From contig WPIO01000104.1 of NCBI GenBank assembly GCA_009760855.2, positions 633,501-697,500 on the forward strand: a stretch of DNA of 64,000 nt. The letters are read 5' to 3'. Shown piece by piece: positions 29,285 through 57,710 of this stretch. Position numbers and translations under genes: made by a program. Origin of the DNA: Cristatella mucedo. Its lineage: Eukaryota > Bryozoa > Phylactolaemata > Cristatellidae. Position 1 is the first letter of the stretch; every line of letters begins with the position of its first letter. The notes below the pieces were generated by a model. The model was not told the DNA's origin. It saw nothing but the letters and a program-made list of their open reading frames with translations, and made no database searches.

Positions 29285-29584
29285 GACGAAGTCTGTTGGC
29301 TACCGAATGCGTACCGAAAGCCGCTTAGGCTGTGAGTGCGCTATACAAAACTCTCCTTCGTAACACCCACATGGTCTTTATGACTTTGTGGAGTTACTGA
29401 CGGAGATACATTACATTACATATTTGTTCGGTTTGCCTCACTTGGGCCTGTTTGTTGTGTTTGCGGCACACTATGAGGGTAGCCTGCTCATAATATCGTA
29501 CTCGCATGCACTACGATAATATGTAGACACCAAAGGAAGCAGGTGTGCCTAAAACGCAGCTACTTCGTACGTTATATTTACATC

Positions 29585-30215
29585 TAGTGCAAAACTCTGC
29601 AGCTAGGCTTACCTGTCGAAAGCGTCGCAGTTGCCATATCACACCACTTTTCGCCGACATGCACTGGCTCCCAGTCAAGCACAGTATCAACTTCAAGGTT
29701 TTGCCACTCACTTTTAGGTCCCTTCATTATTTGGTTCCAGCCTGACGATCAGATAGATCTACTCCCCTAACAAGCTAAGCATTATACCACATACTTTTTC
29801 GGAATCTAACTGTTTACCCACACTTCATACAAATCTCAAATCCTTTGGAGACCATGATTTTAGTTCGTATGCTCCCAAAGCCCGGAACTCACTCCCGATA
29901 TCTCTTGACCACATTAAAAAAGAAACTGAAAACGCACCTATTTAGCACAGCATTTAGTTGGTCCATGTGATTCATTATTTATGTGCTTTTGCGTGCTGAC
30001 ACTGTTGCATGCGGCTGATAACCCATCTTGCATGCTTACCCTGTAATGTCACCCCTAACCATGAGATTCTTGTTGTTTATTGAGCATGCTACTACCACTA
30101 ACCATTCGATCGTGCTTCCCTGCAGCAAATGTAAAGTGCCTAGAAAGAGACTGAGTTCTCTGAGGGCGCTATATCAAATGCATCATTATTGTTATTACTA
30201 TCATTAGCAAACCGG
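29585..30215 (+). mobile_element. LINE-A 3' fragment
   Basis: GTGCAAAACTCTGCAGCTAGG, CATGCACTGGCTCCCAGTCAAGC (two blocks), CAAATCCTTTGGAGACCATG, and GCAGCAAATGTAAAGTGCC with an ATT tail. Confidence 0.88.
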
Positions 30216-30524
30216 TTCGTACAGTCAAAGATGGCAGACTTCTGAGACTAGCCCACCGCTTGACCTTCACTGACGATGCTTTTCGACTGCTTCAGTCAAA
30301 CATTGTAAAAGCGCCATCCATACACCGGTCGGTGACTCCGAACTAAGTGGAAGGACGACATGATAAGGTCAAGGGGCACCACATTTAATGTCTACATTTC
30401 TTCTCGAAGAAGCACGATACGAAAGTGGATGCTTGCAGTATTGCCTTTAGGTTCCCACTGAAGCTCAACTGAGCTTCCTACCATACTACATACTAGCATG
30501 GACGAGTAGCGGTCGACATGCTGT

Positions 30525-31060
30525 CATAATAATAATAATAATATTGCACTTGATAAAGCGCCCTCAGAGAACTTAATCTCTTTCTAGGCGCTTTACATTT
30601 GCTGCAAAGTGATATGCAACGGGATAGTAAGTAAAATCATGCTTGCAAAACAAACAAAATGAATAATATGGTTAGGGGTGACATGCACAGGGTCAGCATG
30701 CAAATGTGGTTAGTGGCAGCATGCACAGTGTCAGCACGCATAAGCACATCAAGGACGAATCACAGGGACCCACTAAATGCTGTCCTAAATAGGTGTGTTT
30801 GTAAGTTCCTTTTAAATGTGGTCAGGTCATGGGATGTTCTGACGCAGGTCGGGAGGGAGTTCCAGGCTTTGGGAGCATACGAGCTAAATGCACGGTCTCC
30901 AAAGTATTTGAGGTTTGTACGAGGTATTTCCAGACTGTTGGATTCCGAGAAGCAGGTGGTACGATGCTTGGCCTGATGGGGTAGTATATCTGAAAGATAG
31001 GCTGGAGCCATAGAATGAAGAGACCTAAAAGTGAGCGACAAAACCTTTAAGTCATACGTC
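30525..31060 (-). mobile_element. LINE-A 3' fragment
   Basis: Begins with AATAATAATAATATTGC, then TTGATAAAGCGCCCTCAGAG. The minus frame contains LKVLSLTFRSLHSMAPAYLS and YAPKAWNSLPTCV, close to the copies at 23500 and 46400. Confidence 0.9.
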
Positions 31061-32262
31061 ACTCTGGCTTGGACTCCGTGGATCTCTTCCTCAACTCCAC
31101 TATTCTTTCGCAAATTTCGGAAGTTGATGGCCTAAGATGTTTTATGTAGCAAACTTGAGAATGAGAAAGCATCTTAGAGAAATGGAATTGACATTTCTAA
31201 GTTATTGATGAGGTGTGTTTGAGAACCTAGCTATATTTCTCCTTGCTGACATACACGGTGCAGAGCCGGACCGTGCTTCCCACAACTGCGTCACACAAAA
31301 TCTCGTCCGGCCATGCCTCTTAATGCTGCACTTAAGGCTGATAAGCTACTCGAGCACTCGGACCATTCACTAAACCTTGTGTAAGGGGGAGAGGGGGCAC
31401 AGTGAGGCAGGAGCACGGGTTGGTTAACTGCAACGACTGCCATTTATGGTGCTAGCGCTGGAAAGTGAGCTTTTATGAGGCCCTTTTACTAAGGGTGCCA
31501 ATCCAAGCTTGCTGAGCTGCTCATGCTTTTTCTTTTGCGACCAGCTGCCTGAGCTACTGAACCATCTTAGAACTGTAGTAACTCCTCTGCATTGCCTGCT
31601 GCTGCGATATAGCGTCTTCCTAGCTTCAACATTTATTTTCAATAATGAATAGATGGTTACGGACTAGCAACGTCCTTGCTTGAGCTGCAGCAGCTTCATA
31701 CATGTACACTAAAGACGTGGCGCTATGGATTGTACATGGGGTCTGGTTCTCGACTAGTCTAATCTTGCTACAATAGCCAGTCATTTGCCTACTAGCTGGA
31801 TGACTTATTATGGACTGCTGCGGGAGGCTGGTTCCATGCAAGAAGCTTCGTACACACTAGTCTTTTCTGAAAAGGTTAATTATCCTCAATTCAAAACAAG
31901 CTATGCATATGTGCATATCGTCTCTTCAGGACTAGGCATTAGTAGATGTACATTTGAATGCACCTTAAATATCAGCTTGCTAGTTCTACTCCCAACAAAA
32001 TGGAGGCATACTGTGTTACTTCTCTCTCTCTTTCATTGAAGCCGTAAAATCATTTGCATCTATGCGGTTTTACAAGAAGTTCAGCCTTATTACAGCCCTC
32101 CCTAGGACTTTCTCTCATCGTCAAGCTCACGTGATGTTATTCAAAGTCCAAAACAATTTTTGAGTTTGCTCGGGACTAACCTAAAACCAAGGCTTTTCCT
32201 AGAGCATGAGTAATGCATGACTAAAACCTAGAGTCACTAACACACCGGAGGGCAGATGTATG

Positions 32263-32268
32263 TTTATT
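32263..32268 (-). terminator. EIF3C poly(A) signal AATAAA
   Basis: TTTATT on +, i.e. AATAAA on the gene strand, 100 bases after the EIF3C stop codon. The first canonical signal downstream. Confidence 0.7.
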
Positions 32269-32367
32269 ACATGCCATTAAGCAGCAGAGTGACAGCAGAA
32301 CGTGTCATGCTCGAACACGTGGCCCTAACATGTCATCGCAGCCATGCAAAGACAAAGGAAACGTGAT

Positions 32368-48197
<15,830 letters not shown>

Positions 48198-48198
48198 C

Positions 48199-48208
48199 TC
48201 GAGTGCCT
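48199..48208 (-). promoter_or_regulatory. Acceptor of a probable EIF3C 5' UTR intron
   Basis: ATTGCAG followed by GCACTCGAG and the start codon. If used, the 5' UTR is split and the promoter lies farther upstream. Confidence 0.5.
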
Positions 48209-49706
48209 GCAATCACGATCGAGAGCATCACTCAAGAACTTGACAGACGTGGTATGAACCATTTTTCATCAATGAATGAGGGCAAAAATGAATCAAAATC
48301 AAGCATATCTTCTTAAAAACCAATCGTTGTACGTCATGATAACATACAGATCTGTATCGGCAAAGATTCCTAAGGAGCACGTTTATGGGACTTTATCTGG
48401 CAAGACATTGCATAATTATGCAAAGCCTTCTAGAACAAGTGCTAGTTTCAACTGCACACCTACCTACCTACACGACAGTCTCTACTCACTGGCATACCTG
48501 TACCGACGTACTCAGTTTGTACGATAAACTCGTGGGTTGGCCAGACATTCCTAGCATCATTCGCTGCCGATAGCTTACGGCCATGCAAATTATACAATGA
48601 CACTAGGTTAGCTCGGGAATGCAAATTATATATTGATTCGAGCTTAGCTCAAAGTTTTCTCGTGTTATTGAGAGGTTACCACGGCCGGTAGCATCATTTA
48701 CGCAAGTTATCTTAAAACACATAGGACAGCCAGCCCCATTTAACTAGAATGAACCAAATGGTCCAAATGGACCAAAAGTTTAACCCACGTTTAAGCACCT
48801 GCATGAATGAAACACGCGTGTCCCTCGAACAGTAAGCTAATTTCTCAGAACCTCCGAAAATATTAGCAATGCATTCTCATGCACAAACTGCTTGTAACTC
48901 TCACCAATAGTTGGCACACAGTACCGAAAGTAATACCACTGCGTCTTGCATATTTGCGGCTCAAAACGTACACAAAACGCACACGCATATGCATAACCAC
49001 GGACTACGCAGAGGAGTGGTTGAACGGTATAAAGATGGAGGCAGAGCCATCATGGGGAAATAAAGCTGAAGCTCGTCAACATGAAAAGGGCACGCACGAG
49101 TGGGATAAATGTTTACACGAATGCACATACAAACACGGGAACGTTTGATTCGTTATATTTCGACAATATTTGCTTAATTTTTCTCAAGCCTTAGCACAGT
49201 CGTGAGGTGCTTTGCGACCGAAGTAATAGGTTCGACTATGGCAGCAGTCCATTTGCAACCACCGCTAAAAAGTAGCACACACACTCAAGGCCGCTACACA
49301 CTTAATATATCTACCATACAGGCTCATGAATATGGAATTGAAACTCTCAGCAATGCTTAACGGTAATTTTTGACAACACGCCAACAAGCGTAAGGCGAGC
49401 ATCATCGTCGTCGTCCTTCGTGCTGTGCTGAAGCGTGTCGTCTCGGTGTGTCTCACTTTTTTCGGCTTAAGCGAGCCCGACGCTTGCTTTTACCAAAGAC
49501 TTTTAAATTTGATTACACTTTTCCAACTAGCCGAGTGAGCACCGATCATCGGGTCTCCATGTGGGCATGGCTTTCTGCTCAACAACGACCTGTCGACTCC
49601 TCTCAGCCTGTTTGTGAATGACTAGCAGAATGCCTTTAGCAAAGTCACCTCCAAGGGGCCTTCGTGCCTTCAGCTTCTGCAGACAAACCGCTCTGACCAG
49701 ACCGAG

Positions 49707-50112
49707 GCATAATAATAATAATAATAATAATAATTCACTTGATAAAGAGCCCTCAGAGAACTTAATCTCATTCTAGGCGCTTTACATTTGCTGTAAAGTG
49801 AAATGCAATTGAATGGTAAGTAAAATCATGCTTGAAAAACAGACGAAATGAATATATGGTTCGGGGTGACATGCACAGGGTCAGCATGCAAATGTGGTTA
49901 GTGGCAGCATGCACAGTGTCAGCACGCATAAGCACATCAAGAACGAATCACAGGGACCCACTAAATGCTGTCCTAAATAGGTGTTTTTAGGTTCCTTTTA
50001 AATGTGGTCAGGTCATGGGATGTTCTGACGCAGGTCGGGAGGGAGTTCCAGGCTTTGGGAGCATACGAACTAAATGCACGGTCTCCAAAGGATTTAAGGT
50101 TTGTATGAGGAT
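49707..50112 (-). mobile_element. LINE-A 3' end
   Basis: AATAATAATAATAATTCAC, GCCCTCAGAGAACTTAATC, GCATGCACAGTGTCAGCACG and TTCCAGGCTTTGGGAGCATAC: reverse of 23690-24060. The family sequence stops abruptly at 50112. Confidence 0.9.
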
Positions 50113-50249
50113 GAAAAAAGGGGGCGGGAAGATCGCTGAGCAATAACCTTCTTCAAAGTATGATTCTGAAAACACTTTAAAAATGGTGGACCCGAGTCCT
50201 AAAATTGGTTAACGCCCAACATTAGTGGGCGATTACGATACGGGCATCC

Positions 50250-51025
50250 CAACCTCAAGTTGAAAGGACTAATCCTCAAAATTGGCGCAGCCAGCATATC
50301 TCCTTTAGCCTCAGCACACATTCTGGGTGTCCTGCTCCAAAGTGCCGTCTTCACTAGACGATACATCTGCTCCGAAGTAGTCAGCCTATTTTCAGCTGCA
50401 TAGCAGCAAAAATTCTGGCCTGAGTAGTCAGAGATACCACATCCAAACTGATGCGTGCATTTGTGACAACCTGTCTCAACTTCTGTCACTCACAGTAATT
50501 CGCAGGCTTGTGCAATTTGCACTTACAGTTGGTGGAAAGCACTGTGGTAAGGCTTGTCTGTCGTGAATGTTACAACCACTACATTACACCACGTATCACC
50601 GAACTGCACTGCTACGGCATCAAGCGGCATCGAAGGTTTTGCCGAGCAATTTAAGGTTCCTTCATTCTCTTGCTTCAGCCTACCTATCCAGACTACTTAA
50701 CGACCAGGCTAGATATCGTACCACCCACTATTCTGACTCAAGTTGTTTAGGTGTGCCTTGAACCAGCCTCAAATCCTTTGGAGACAGTGCCTTCTTTAGT
50801 TCACATGCTTCCAAAGTCCGAAACTCACTCCCAACTGACGACAAAACATCCGCTGACTTGACATTAAAAAAACCCCGAGACACACCATGCTCCTCACAGC
50901 ATTTGCTGGATCTTTGGGAATGAATTATCCTTAGGTGAGCTAATGCATGCTCTGAGACAATGCATGTTATCACTGATTGACATGTTTCCTTTGCAGCACA
51001 TGCAAAGTGCCTAGAAATAGACACC
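50250..51025 (+). mobile_element. LINE-A 3' fragment, old
   Basis: AGGACTAATCCTCAAAATTGGC, GCCAGCATATCTCCT, CAACTTCTGTCACTCACAG, CTCAAATCCTTTGGAGACAG and GCAAAGTGCCTAGAAATAG, in LINE-A order but strongly diverged. Confidence 0.75.
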
Positions 51026-53369
51026 AAAATAGCAGGGCCTGCCCAGGATGTATAGAAAACATAAGGTCCTAAGCATACATTGACGATAACCCCAGAAGTT
51101 CTGGGATCAATCCTCGTTGGATTAAAAACAAATGTCAGCACTCAGTGTCATGGCAGACGACCTTCGGTTATTCCCTACATTAAACTGAGAAATTATTTGC
51201 CTACTGCATTTAGAGTAGAAGCCACTAAAGCTGTTCGGCATTTGAAGATAGGCCCCACCCAATTTGTAGAATTCACTGCCCTTAACTCTTTGACCAACTT
51301 GCTCAGCAAACTTGGATTATGCAATCCTATTGTTAGGCAATTTGCAGGGGCTTGCTATTACGTGGATTTGAGATGGCTGTGATTGTTTATTTCCATGTAA
51401 CTGACTATGGGCCTTAAATTTTCAAAACCACCCTGACGGCCCACCGAACCTTGTAATACTGAGTAGCTTTGTGTTTACCATATTTTTACTTACCAGCCTC
51501 CACCATCCAACTTCGACTACAGAAGAACGTAAGTTTAATCAAGCTTTTCCGCGATCTACGAAGATTGGTACAGCATGCCTGCACAACTGCCTCATTAAAA
51601 CCACCTTAGCAAGCTTGCCACATTCCATTTTTTACAATTCTATCTGTTGAATATGCCAAATAGCAAAAATTACCTACAAATGTCACCATTTTGTTTAATT
51701 CCCACCCATAACAAAATATAAATTAAGGATTCTTACAATAAAATGTGTGCGACTATGACAGAAACACTAACAAAAACCTAAATCATATACATTCCATAGG
51801 AAGTTTGCGCTCTCTGGTGGTGGCATCGGCTTACCCTCCCACGGCAAACAAAACCATCCTCCGAGACCAGTCAGTAACTATAAAGTACTTATTCAGCTGC
51901 ACAGCATAAAATACAACCAAAAACCGGTTTACTTTTCAGGAAAATCTGACACTCATTAACACTACCATCAAAGGAAGTCAACAAGCATTCTACTTAACAA
52001 AAACAGACATCAGAACATGCAATCTAAAAAGGATAACCCATTACATATGCTCAAGAAAATTCTAATAAAAGCTGGTGTGCTAAGCAAAAAGCATGAGGAG
52101 AAAGTCCAGATGAAACTTCCTCAGAAGCCAGCCAGCCCCTGCAAGCATGGATGTTTGATTGCTCACGAGTACTGAAGTCTCTGCCCTGTTTCTCACTCCC
52201 ACTTTGCTCAGCAAATTATATCACATAGTATAGTAATCAATTTTCAATATGCTAATGTTGAGCTCTCTGCCACGGATGTGTGCAATAGGCTCAGTCTAGT
52301 GCATGAAAGTTGAAACTGTGTGAGCAACACTCGACCGACAAAAAGGCAAACTGACATGTGCAACGCAGACTACTGACTAAAGTCCACCTCCGACAGCAAG
52401 AGATGTGCTCATCCGCGGAAAAAGATGGACTTAATCTAAAAGTTCAGTCTCTAACGCACACACCACTAAAACTCCTGCAGTGCCACGATTCTTCCGTGGA
52501 TGACAACGATACAGTGACAGTGCTCACATTTTCACAATATGGCAGAAGTTTGGCATAACCTTACTAGCTTTAAATGATTACAGTATCTCAAGCTGCAAGA
52601 AACTGCAAACTGGACTGCTGAGGTTACCTTCTTTAAGGCTTGACTAAGCAAATCTTGAAGCCATCACAGACCATTTAGACCAGGGTAGCTAGTCTGGTCA
52701 ACAAGAATAGCAAGTTACACTCCCCCAACACTCCTGAAGAATACCTGCCTTCCAATCGTGCACCAAATTCAGTTTAAAGTACATACTGGCTTTAAAAACC
52801 GCAAGTATCAGGTCTGCCATCTATCTATCTATCAAGCCCGATCAGTTGCAGTACATCTGCCCTGCTGATGTCTCTGATCAAGGGGGGGGCACATATCCAC
52901 ACACTAGCTCTTCCTGGAAGCTGCCTCAAAATTTTTGTGGGTAGGTCTCAATATAGCACGTCCAAACGGCTGTCAGTACTTGCACATAGAATATATGCAA
53001 GCAGTGCACAATGCGTGTAGCTATTTCTTCGTGGAACATACAATATGTGAACAGCGAGCCATTTAAAACATCCAAATATCTAGAGCCAGCAATTTATATC
53101 TACGGAATGCTCAACTGCTCTCAATAAACGGATCGACGAGACAAATTCTTCCCTCAGCAACACAGCCAGTGGGCCTCACGGCTAGAGAAGTCACCGCTAC
53201 GGCGCACCAATGCACGTTATTCGAAGCACGGGCGGCGGCACACGTTACATCCCGAAGCACTATCTACAAGCAGACGCACATCTGACACACTCCACTGCGG
53301 CACATTTGTCGCGCGCGTCGCCCTTCCCTCCGAAATGAATCGCAGTGAATGCAAGTGAAGCGACGCGAC

Positions 53370-53630
53370 CAGATGGCCGAGCCACAAGTGGACATCAAAA
53401 CCACAGCTGCAGCACCTGTGCTAGGACAGAAATTACAAAATTAGAACGACTTCACTTTTAGACAATGCAAACTCTGACACCGGAGGAATGCATTTGATAT
53501 TTACCTTGGTTACTTTCCAGGGAGCAAGCAGCTGTTCACATGGGCCGGAAGTCCGCACGCAATGGCGGATAGAAGAGGAACTACGGTGTCTCTCCTTCCG
53601 TGGGTTTACTTCCGACACGAATCTGTAAGT
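53370..53630. promoter_or_regulatory. Candidate TATA-less promoter and first exons, possibly bidirectional
   Basis: CG-rich compared with its surroundings. Has an ETS site CCGGAAGT (53545-53552) and a YY1/TISU-like AATGGCGG (53561-53568). On +, ATG at 53562 opens 21 codons up to a GTAAGT donor (53625-53630). On minus, a GTAAAT donor follows an exon ending at 53505, which could be the missing EIF3C 5' UTR exon. These motifs are typical of housekeeping promoters; the transcripts are inferred. Confidence 0.4.
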
Positions 53631-54811
53631 ACATGTGCGAATACAGCTAAATGTATTTAGTAATAAATAAATTCTTTCTTCAAATATTTTACCTGATCCT
53701 TCTATCTGACGTGCAAGGACCGCCGCGAGGTTCGGATTGATGGCTCTGTTGTTACCGCGTAACCTTCAGTAGCTGCCTAGTGGCTCAGTGTTTGGACGAA
53801 AGGCGAAGAACTGAAGCTAGCAATACGCCGTTGATAAAAACACAGTGCACGATATATTGCATGCACCGCTAGCAACAACCGTATTAGTAAAAGCACAACA
53901 ATAACCCGTATTTTACGGATAATACACAAAGATGACTTCCAGCAGTTTCGCTAAAGGCTTACCCTAGCTCGCGCTCAGCGTTAGACTCAGCGACCGGCAG
54001 ACCGTTGCTCCAACGCGACTGCGGTCAGGCACAACCCTTATATATTAGCTATGTAATTAGTCAAAATAATCTTTATCTTCCATAAGTATACATAATGCTG
54101 CTCATAGGCCCAGGCTTATCACGGCTATTTCATGAGCGTTCTAATTCAGCGGCAAAGCTCATACTTCTCAATCGAGGCTCAGCTGTCAAGCTAATAGTTC
54201 ATTATCGCGGGGCATTACAGCGCTGCTATGCTCACTGGCCTCATAGAACGACGTGCGGTACCCGGAGATTGGCCACTGTGGACAATTGCCACAGATCCGG
54301 AAATGAGAGTACCTCCTCGTCCGATAAGCTTTCGTCTGCCCCGTGAGCTGCCATGATTCAAGAGGGTACAAAAAAGAGTGTGTTAAGAGCGTGATCTCGT
54401 GCGAATATATTTGTCCTAATCGTGCTAGCAGGAAAACGTGCATCTAGCAATAGGCCCGCGACGAACGCTAACACCTCAAAACAGCGTCCCACATATTCGT
54501 AGGAGTTAGAAAAAAGTTAGTGCACATGATAATGTATTTATAAGCAACGATCGTAAGAGCTTAATTGCAAGATTAACTCTAAATAGGCGCCGTGCAGTTG
54601 ACAGCAGCAGCTTTCGCTGACCAGTAGCCGTGCCCAACCAAACTTGTGGATTGCACTCAAAACTACGCGTTTTGGCACAAAAACGAACCGTCATCATTGT
54701 TATCATTTGTTATTAAATCCTAAAGTGCATTCGAAAGTGGGATGTCATTTTCGGTCATAAATGAAAATTACAGGCTGTGACAATAATAATACTAATAATA
54801 GTAATGACCAT

Positions 54812-54841
54812 ATTCAACCGACGCTGAAGCGTCGGTTGAAT
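54812..54841. repeat. 14-bp perfect inverted repeat, 2-nt spacer
   Basis: ATTCAACCGACGCT, spacer GA, AGCGTCGGTTGAAT. No known element around it. Confidence 0.95.
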
Positions 54842-55439
54842 GAGCCGCCGTAGAACCCTGCTGGTAATAGATCTCGTAAACTTCGTAGCGCGCAAGTCCT
54901 TTAACAGTCGGATAGAGTTAGTCAGTAGAGCAGAGGTCTTAAGTGCGCCCGTAAGTTCAATCGCGCCTCCGAAATAATGCGGCATTACAGAGTGCGACAG
55001 ACAGAGTCTCGCCTTTCACTGCGCCGGCGCGAAGTGAACCGTCGTCCCGGATACACACCCCGTGCTTTCGCTACTCATTCTCGCCTTCTCTTCGTCTCGC
55101 ACCATCTCGACTCCCTCTCAATCGCATGGACTCTGTACAGTTCCTTTCGGCGCCGGCGTGCTGGTCAACATCAAATGCGGCGAAAAGTTTATAGAGACAG
55201 CTGTAGTTTCGCGGGCGAAGCGCCGAAACAGCGGTTCGCTCCGTCAGTCACATTAAGACTAAAATTCGCCGAAATCGCGGTTCCCGAGTTGCAACGATGA
55301 GGAGCTGGTTATGCGAGAAACTACGGCTAAGGCAGCGTAAAAGCCGAAGCCAGGTAATCGGCCGTGGAGGAGCTCCAATCGGCAGTAAGAGAGCAGACTT
55401 CGTTGCGTAGGAACTTCGGAAGTGGCTACGCAGTATAAA

Positions 55440-55625
55440 ACTGGCAGAGCAAACGGTTCCGTCGCCAACGGTCGTTCGTTAAGCGTCGGAATAGAGCAGC
55501 TAATTTGTGTAGCCCGTAAAGGACATGAGGACTTTCGAAGGAGGCTGAAATCGGTGAGTCAGTTCAGCTAGGTATAAAGAAGCCTGTCCACGGCGAGCCT
55601 TGTGGGTCAGAGTAAGCAATTAGCT
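55440..55625 (-). mobile_element. LINE-B fragment, diverged
   Basis: CGTCGCCAACGGTCGTTCG, AGGAGGCTGAAATCGGTG and GAGCCTTGTGGGTCAGAG match the reversed ORF end also seen at 56080-56240. Confidence 0.7.
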
Positions 55626-55769
55626 CTGTATACGTTGCAACGGTGGTGTGCCAGCCAGATTTTAACTAATATTCATCATTCGCTGTTCCTGAATTAAAAT
55701 GACTAGGAACAGATTGCGGGATGATTTATGGTCAAGGCTGCATACACGCAGTAGCCGTGTACTGGGCAG

Positions 55770-56420
55770 TAATGTAATGTATCTCCGTCTGTAACTCCAC
55801 AAAGTCATAAAGACCATGTGGGCGTTACGCAGGAGAGTTTTGTATAGCGCACTCACAGCCTAAGCGGCTTTCGGTACGCATTCGGTACCCAACAGACTTC
55901 GTCTCACGAAACAAAGGGAAAGTGGGAAGCATAGCAGAGTTAGGAGAGCAGTTGAGGTAGTGAGTAGCATAGAAGTAGCAGCTCAGGACCGCTGAAAAGG
56001 ATGTGCCACAGTCGGCAGTTGGAGAGTAGTTGTCGTTGCTTAAGAATCGTGGAAGCGAGTTCCACAGTCTAGGACCTGCAGAGCTAAAGCTTCTGTCGCC
56101 AACGGTCTTTAAGCGGAGGAATGGAACAGCTAATTCATTGTCCACACAGGACCTGAGGCCGCGAAGAGGCTGAAACTGGTGCCGAAGTTCAGCTAGGTAC
56201 GAAGGAGTCAAGCCGTGGCGGGCCTTGTGGGTCAGCGTAAGAACTTTGCTCTGTAGCTGTTGCTCAACCGGCATTCATCCTAGCTCTTTTAGCAAAGGAG
56301 ACATGTGCTCAAACCTCTGGGACTTGAAGACTAGCCTTGCACCCATATTCATAGTCAGCTGCAGTGGCCTAGTTGCTTTCTTTGGTAGGCCAGCAAAAAG
56401 GGAATTACAATCAGCAGAGC
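55770..56420 (-). mobile_element. LINE-B 3' fragment
   Basis: Starts TAATGTAATGTATCTCCGTC and on minus reads SKVLTLTHKARHGLTPSYLA, LRLKTVGDRSFSSAGPRLWN and the 3' UTR. Close to 28930-29420, so a relatively young copy. Confidence 0.9.
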
Positions 56421-56504
56421 ATCTGGAGTTAGCCTTGGCCGTTAAGCTGAGTATCTTGAGCCTATTTTCTTCATAGCGACAGATGAGCTTTTAAACGGCT
56501 GTCA

Positions 56505-56625
56505 CCGTAACTTACAGCAGCGATTAAGGATCGCCCACCTCAGGATTCGAACCCACGATCTCGGTCACGAGGTCGTGAAAAGCAAGCACGTCACCTAGTG
56601 TGCCATCGTGGCTAACCGACTAAAC
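56505..56625 (-). mobile_element. SINE-1 copy
   Basis: Minus: GTTAGCCACGATGGCACAC, ATCGTGGGTTCGAATCCTG (B box), GGGCGATCCTTAATCGCTGC. Confidence 0.82.
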
Positions 56626-56979
56626 GGCTCGAGATCTGTTGCCCGGTGTTGTGCTTGTCTGCTGCTGTTGTAATTAGCACAAGAGTCCGGCCACTAATGT
56701 GTGCCCCACCTGCACCCGGTGGTTGGGCAGTTGACTCAGCACAGCGTCCGGCCTTTGATGTAGGGAATGTTGCCAGCCGCAGCTGCATTCCCCCAACCGG
56801 GGTGATTCAGCGAGCTCTTCTTACACGTGTGGCCATGAGAGAGATAATCGCAGAGTCTTGTTTATCGCTCACGTCTGTCAAGCTGGTGCTTCCGCGAGAC
56901 TCGCCGAGATCTGCCCAGCAGGAGCTGCAGTAACACAACGACGGCATGCTCGCTGTTGAACGCTTGTAACTCTCAGTCG

Positions 56980-57105
56980 CTGTAATGTAATGTATCTCAA
57001 GTCTGTAACTCCATAAAAGCCACAAGGGTTATTCAGGAGAGTTTGTTATAGTGCACTCACAGCCTAGGCTGCTTTCGATACGAATTCGGTAGCCAACAGA
57101 CTTTA
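56980..57105 (-). mobile_element. LINE-B 3' end
   Basis: TAATGTAATGTATCTCAAGTC, CAGGAGAGTTTGTTATAGTG and GAATTCGGTAGCCAACAGAC. Confidence 0.8.
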
Positions 57106-57534
57106 ACCTAATTTCATGCAGACGCGGCTGCACCCGGCTCAGCGACGTGGTCGATCGACCGGGATCGATGGCAAAATCGATGGCATCGGGTGCAGATTTG
57201 GTGACAACCGGTTAACGGCCGGTGCTGCTGCTGCGTGAGAAGTCAGCGCTGGGCACACCTCGCGAGAGCACGCACGGCCACCCCAGGGCTTCAGGCCGCC
57301 GCCTCGATTTCCCTAGAGCCTGCTCCAAGATAAAGCAGGTCGGTTGGTCTCGGGTCGGGTCATTCGGATCATGTGACCGGCATTGGGAACTTGGCCATCG
57401 TAATGCCCGAGTACAATTTCCTGGATCGGCCAGGGAGAAACGAGGCGAGTCGCAGTGCTAGGCGCACGGCGACTCATATGAACTAAATCTCGATGCACTT
57501 TGCTGGAGAGCAGCCTTCGAAGCCTTCAGTGCCA

Positions 57535-57710
57535 CCCTGGTTTGGCCCAGGGGTTAGGTGCTAGTCTTGAGTCTCCACTCAGGGCTCCCACTTTACGCCC
57601 GAGGTTCATGGGCTACAGGCCTGATGCATGCGTCTGAATAAAGCGAAGGAATAGAGCTCAAGTTCTCCTCTATGGGCTCTGTGCAAATTAAGTGCCTGTT
57701 TTTTTTAATA
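57535..57710 (+). mobile_element. SINE-2 copy
   Basis: CTGGTTTGGCCCAGGGGTTAG head as in the copy at 21640, B-box-like GAGGTTCATGGGCTAC, tail GAATAGAGCTCAAGTTCTCC then TCTATGGGCTCTGTGC. Ends in a T8 run and AATAAA-like sequence. Confidence 0.6.

Larger units (their letters stand above)
25180..29430 (+). mobile_element. LINE-B, near full-length, interrupted by a solo LTR
   Basis: A CR1/L2-like element with 5' UTR from about 25180, an ORF with AP-type endonuclease then RT, and a 3' end GGAGATACATTACATTACAT. Excluding the 738-base LTR it is about 3.5 kb. The ORF is broken by frameshifts (about 26070, 26460, 27255 and 28700) and by stops (about 28160 and 28266), so it is dead. It is the only copy in the window that reaches the endonuclease. 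Confidence 0.92.
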
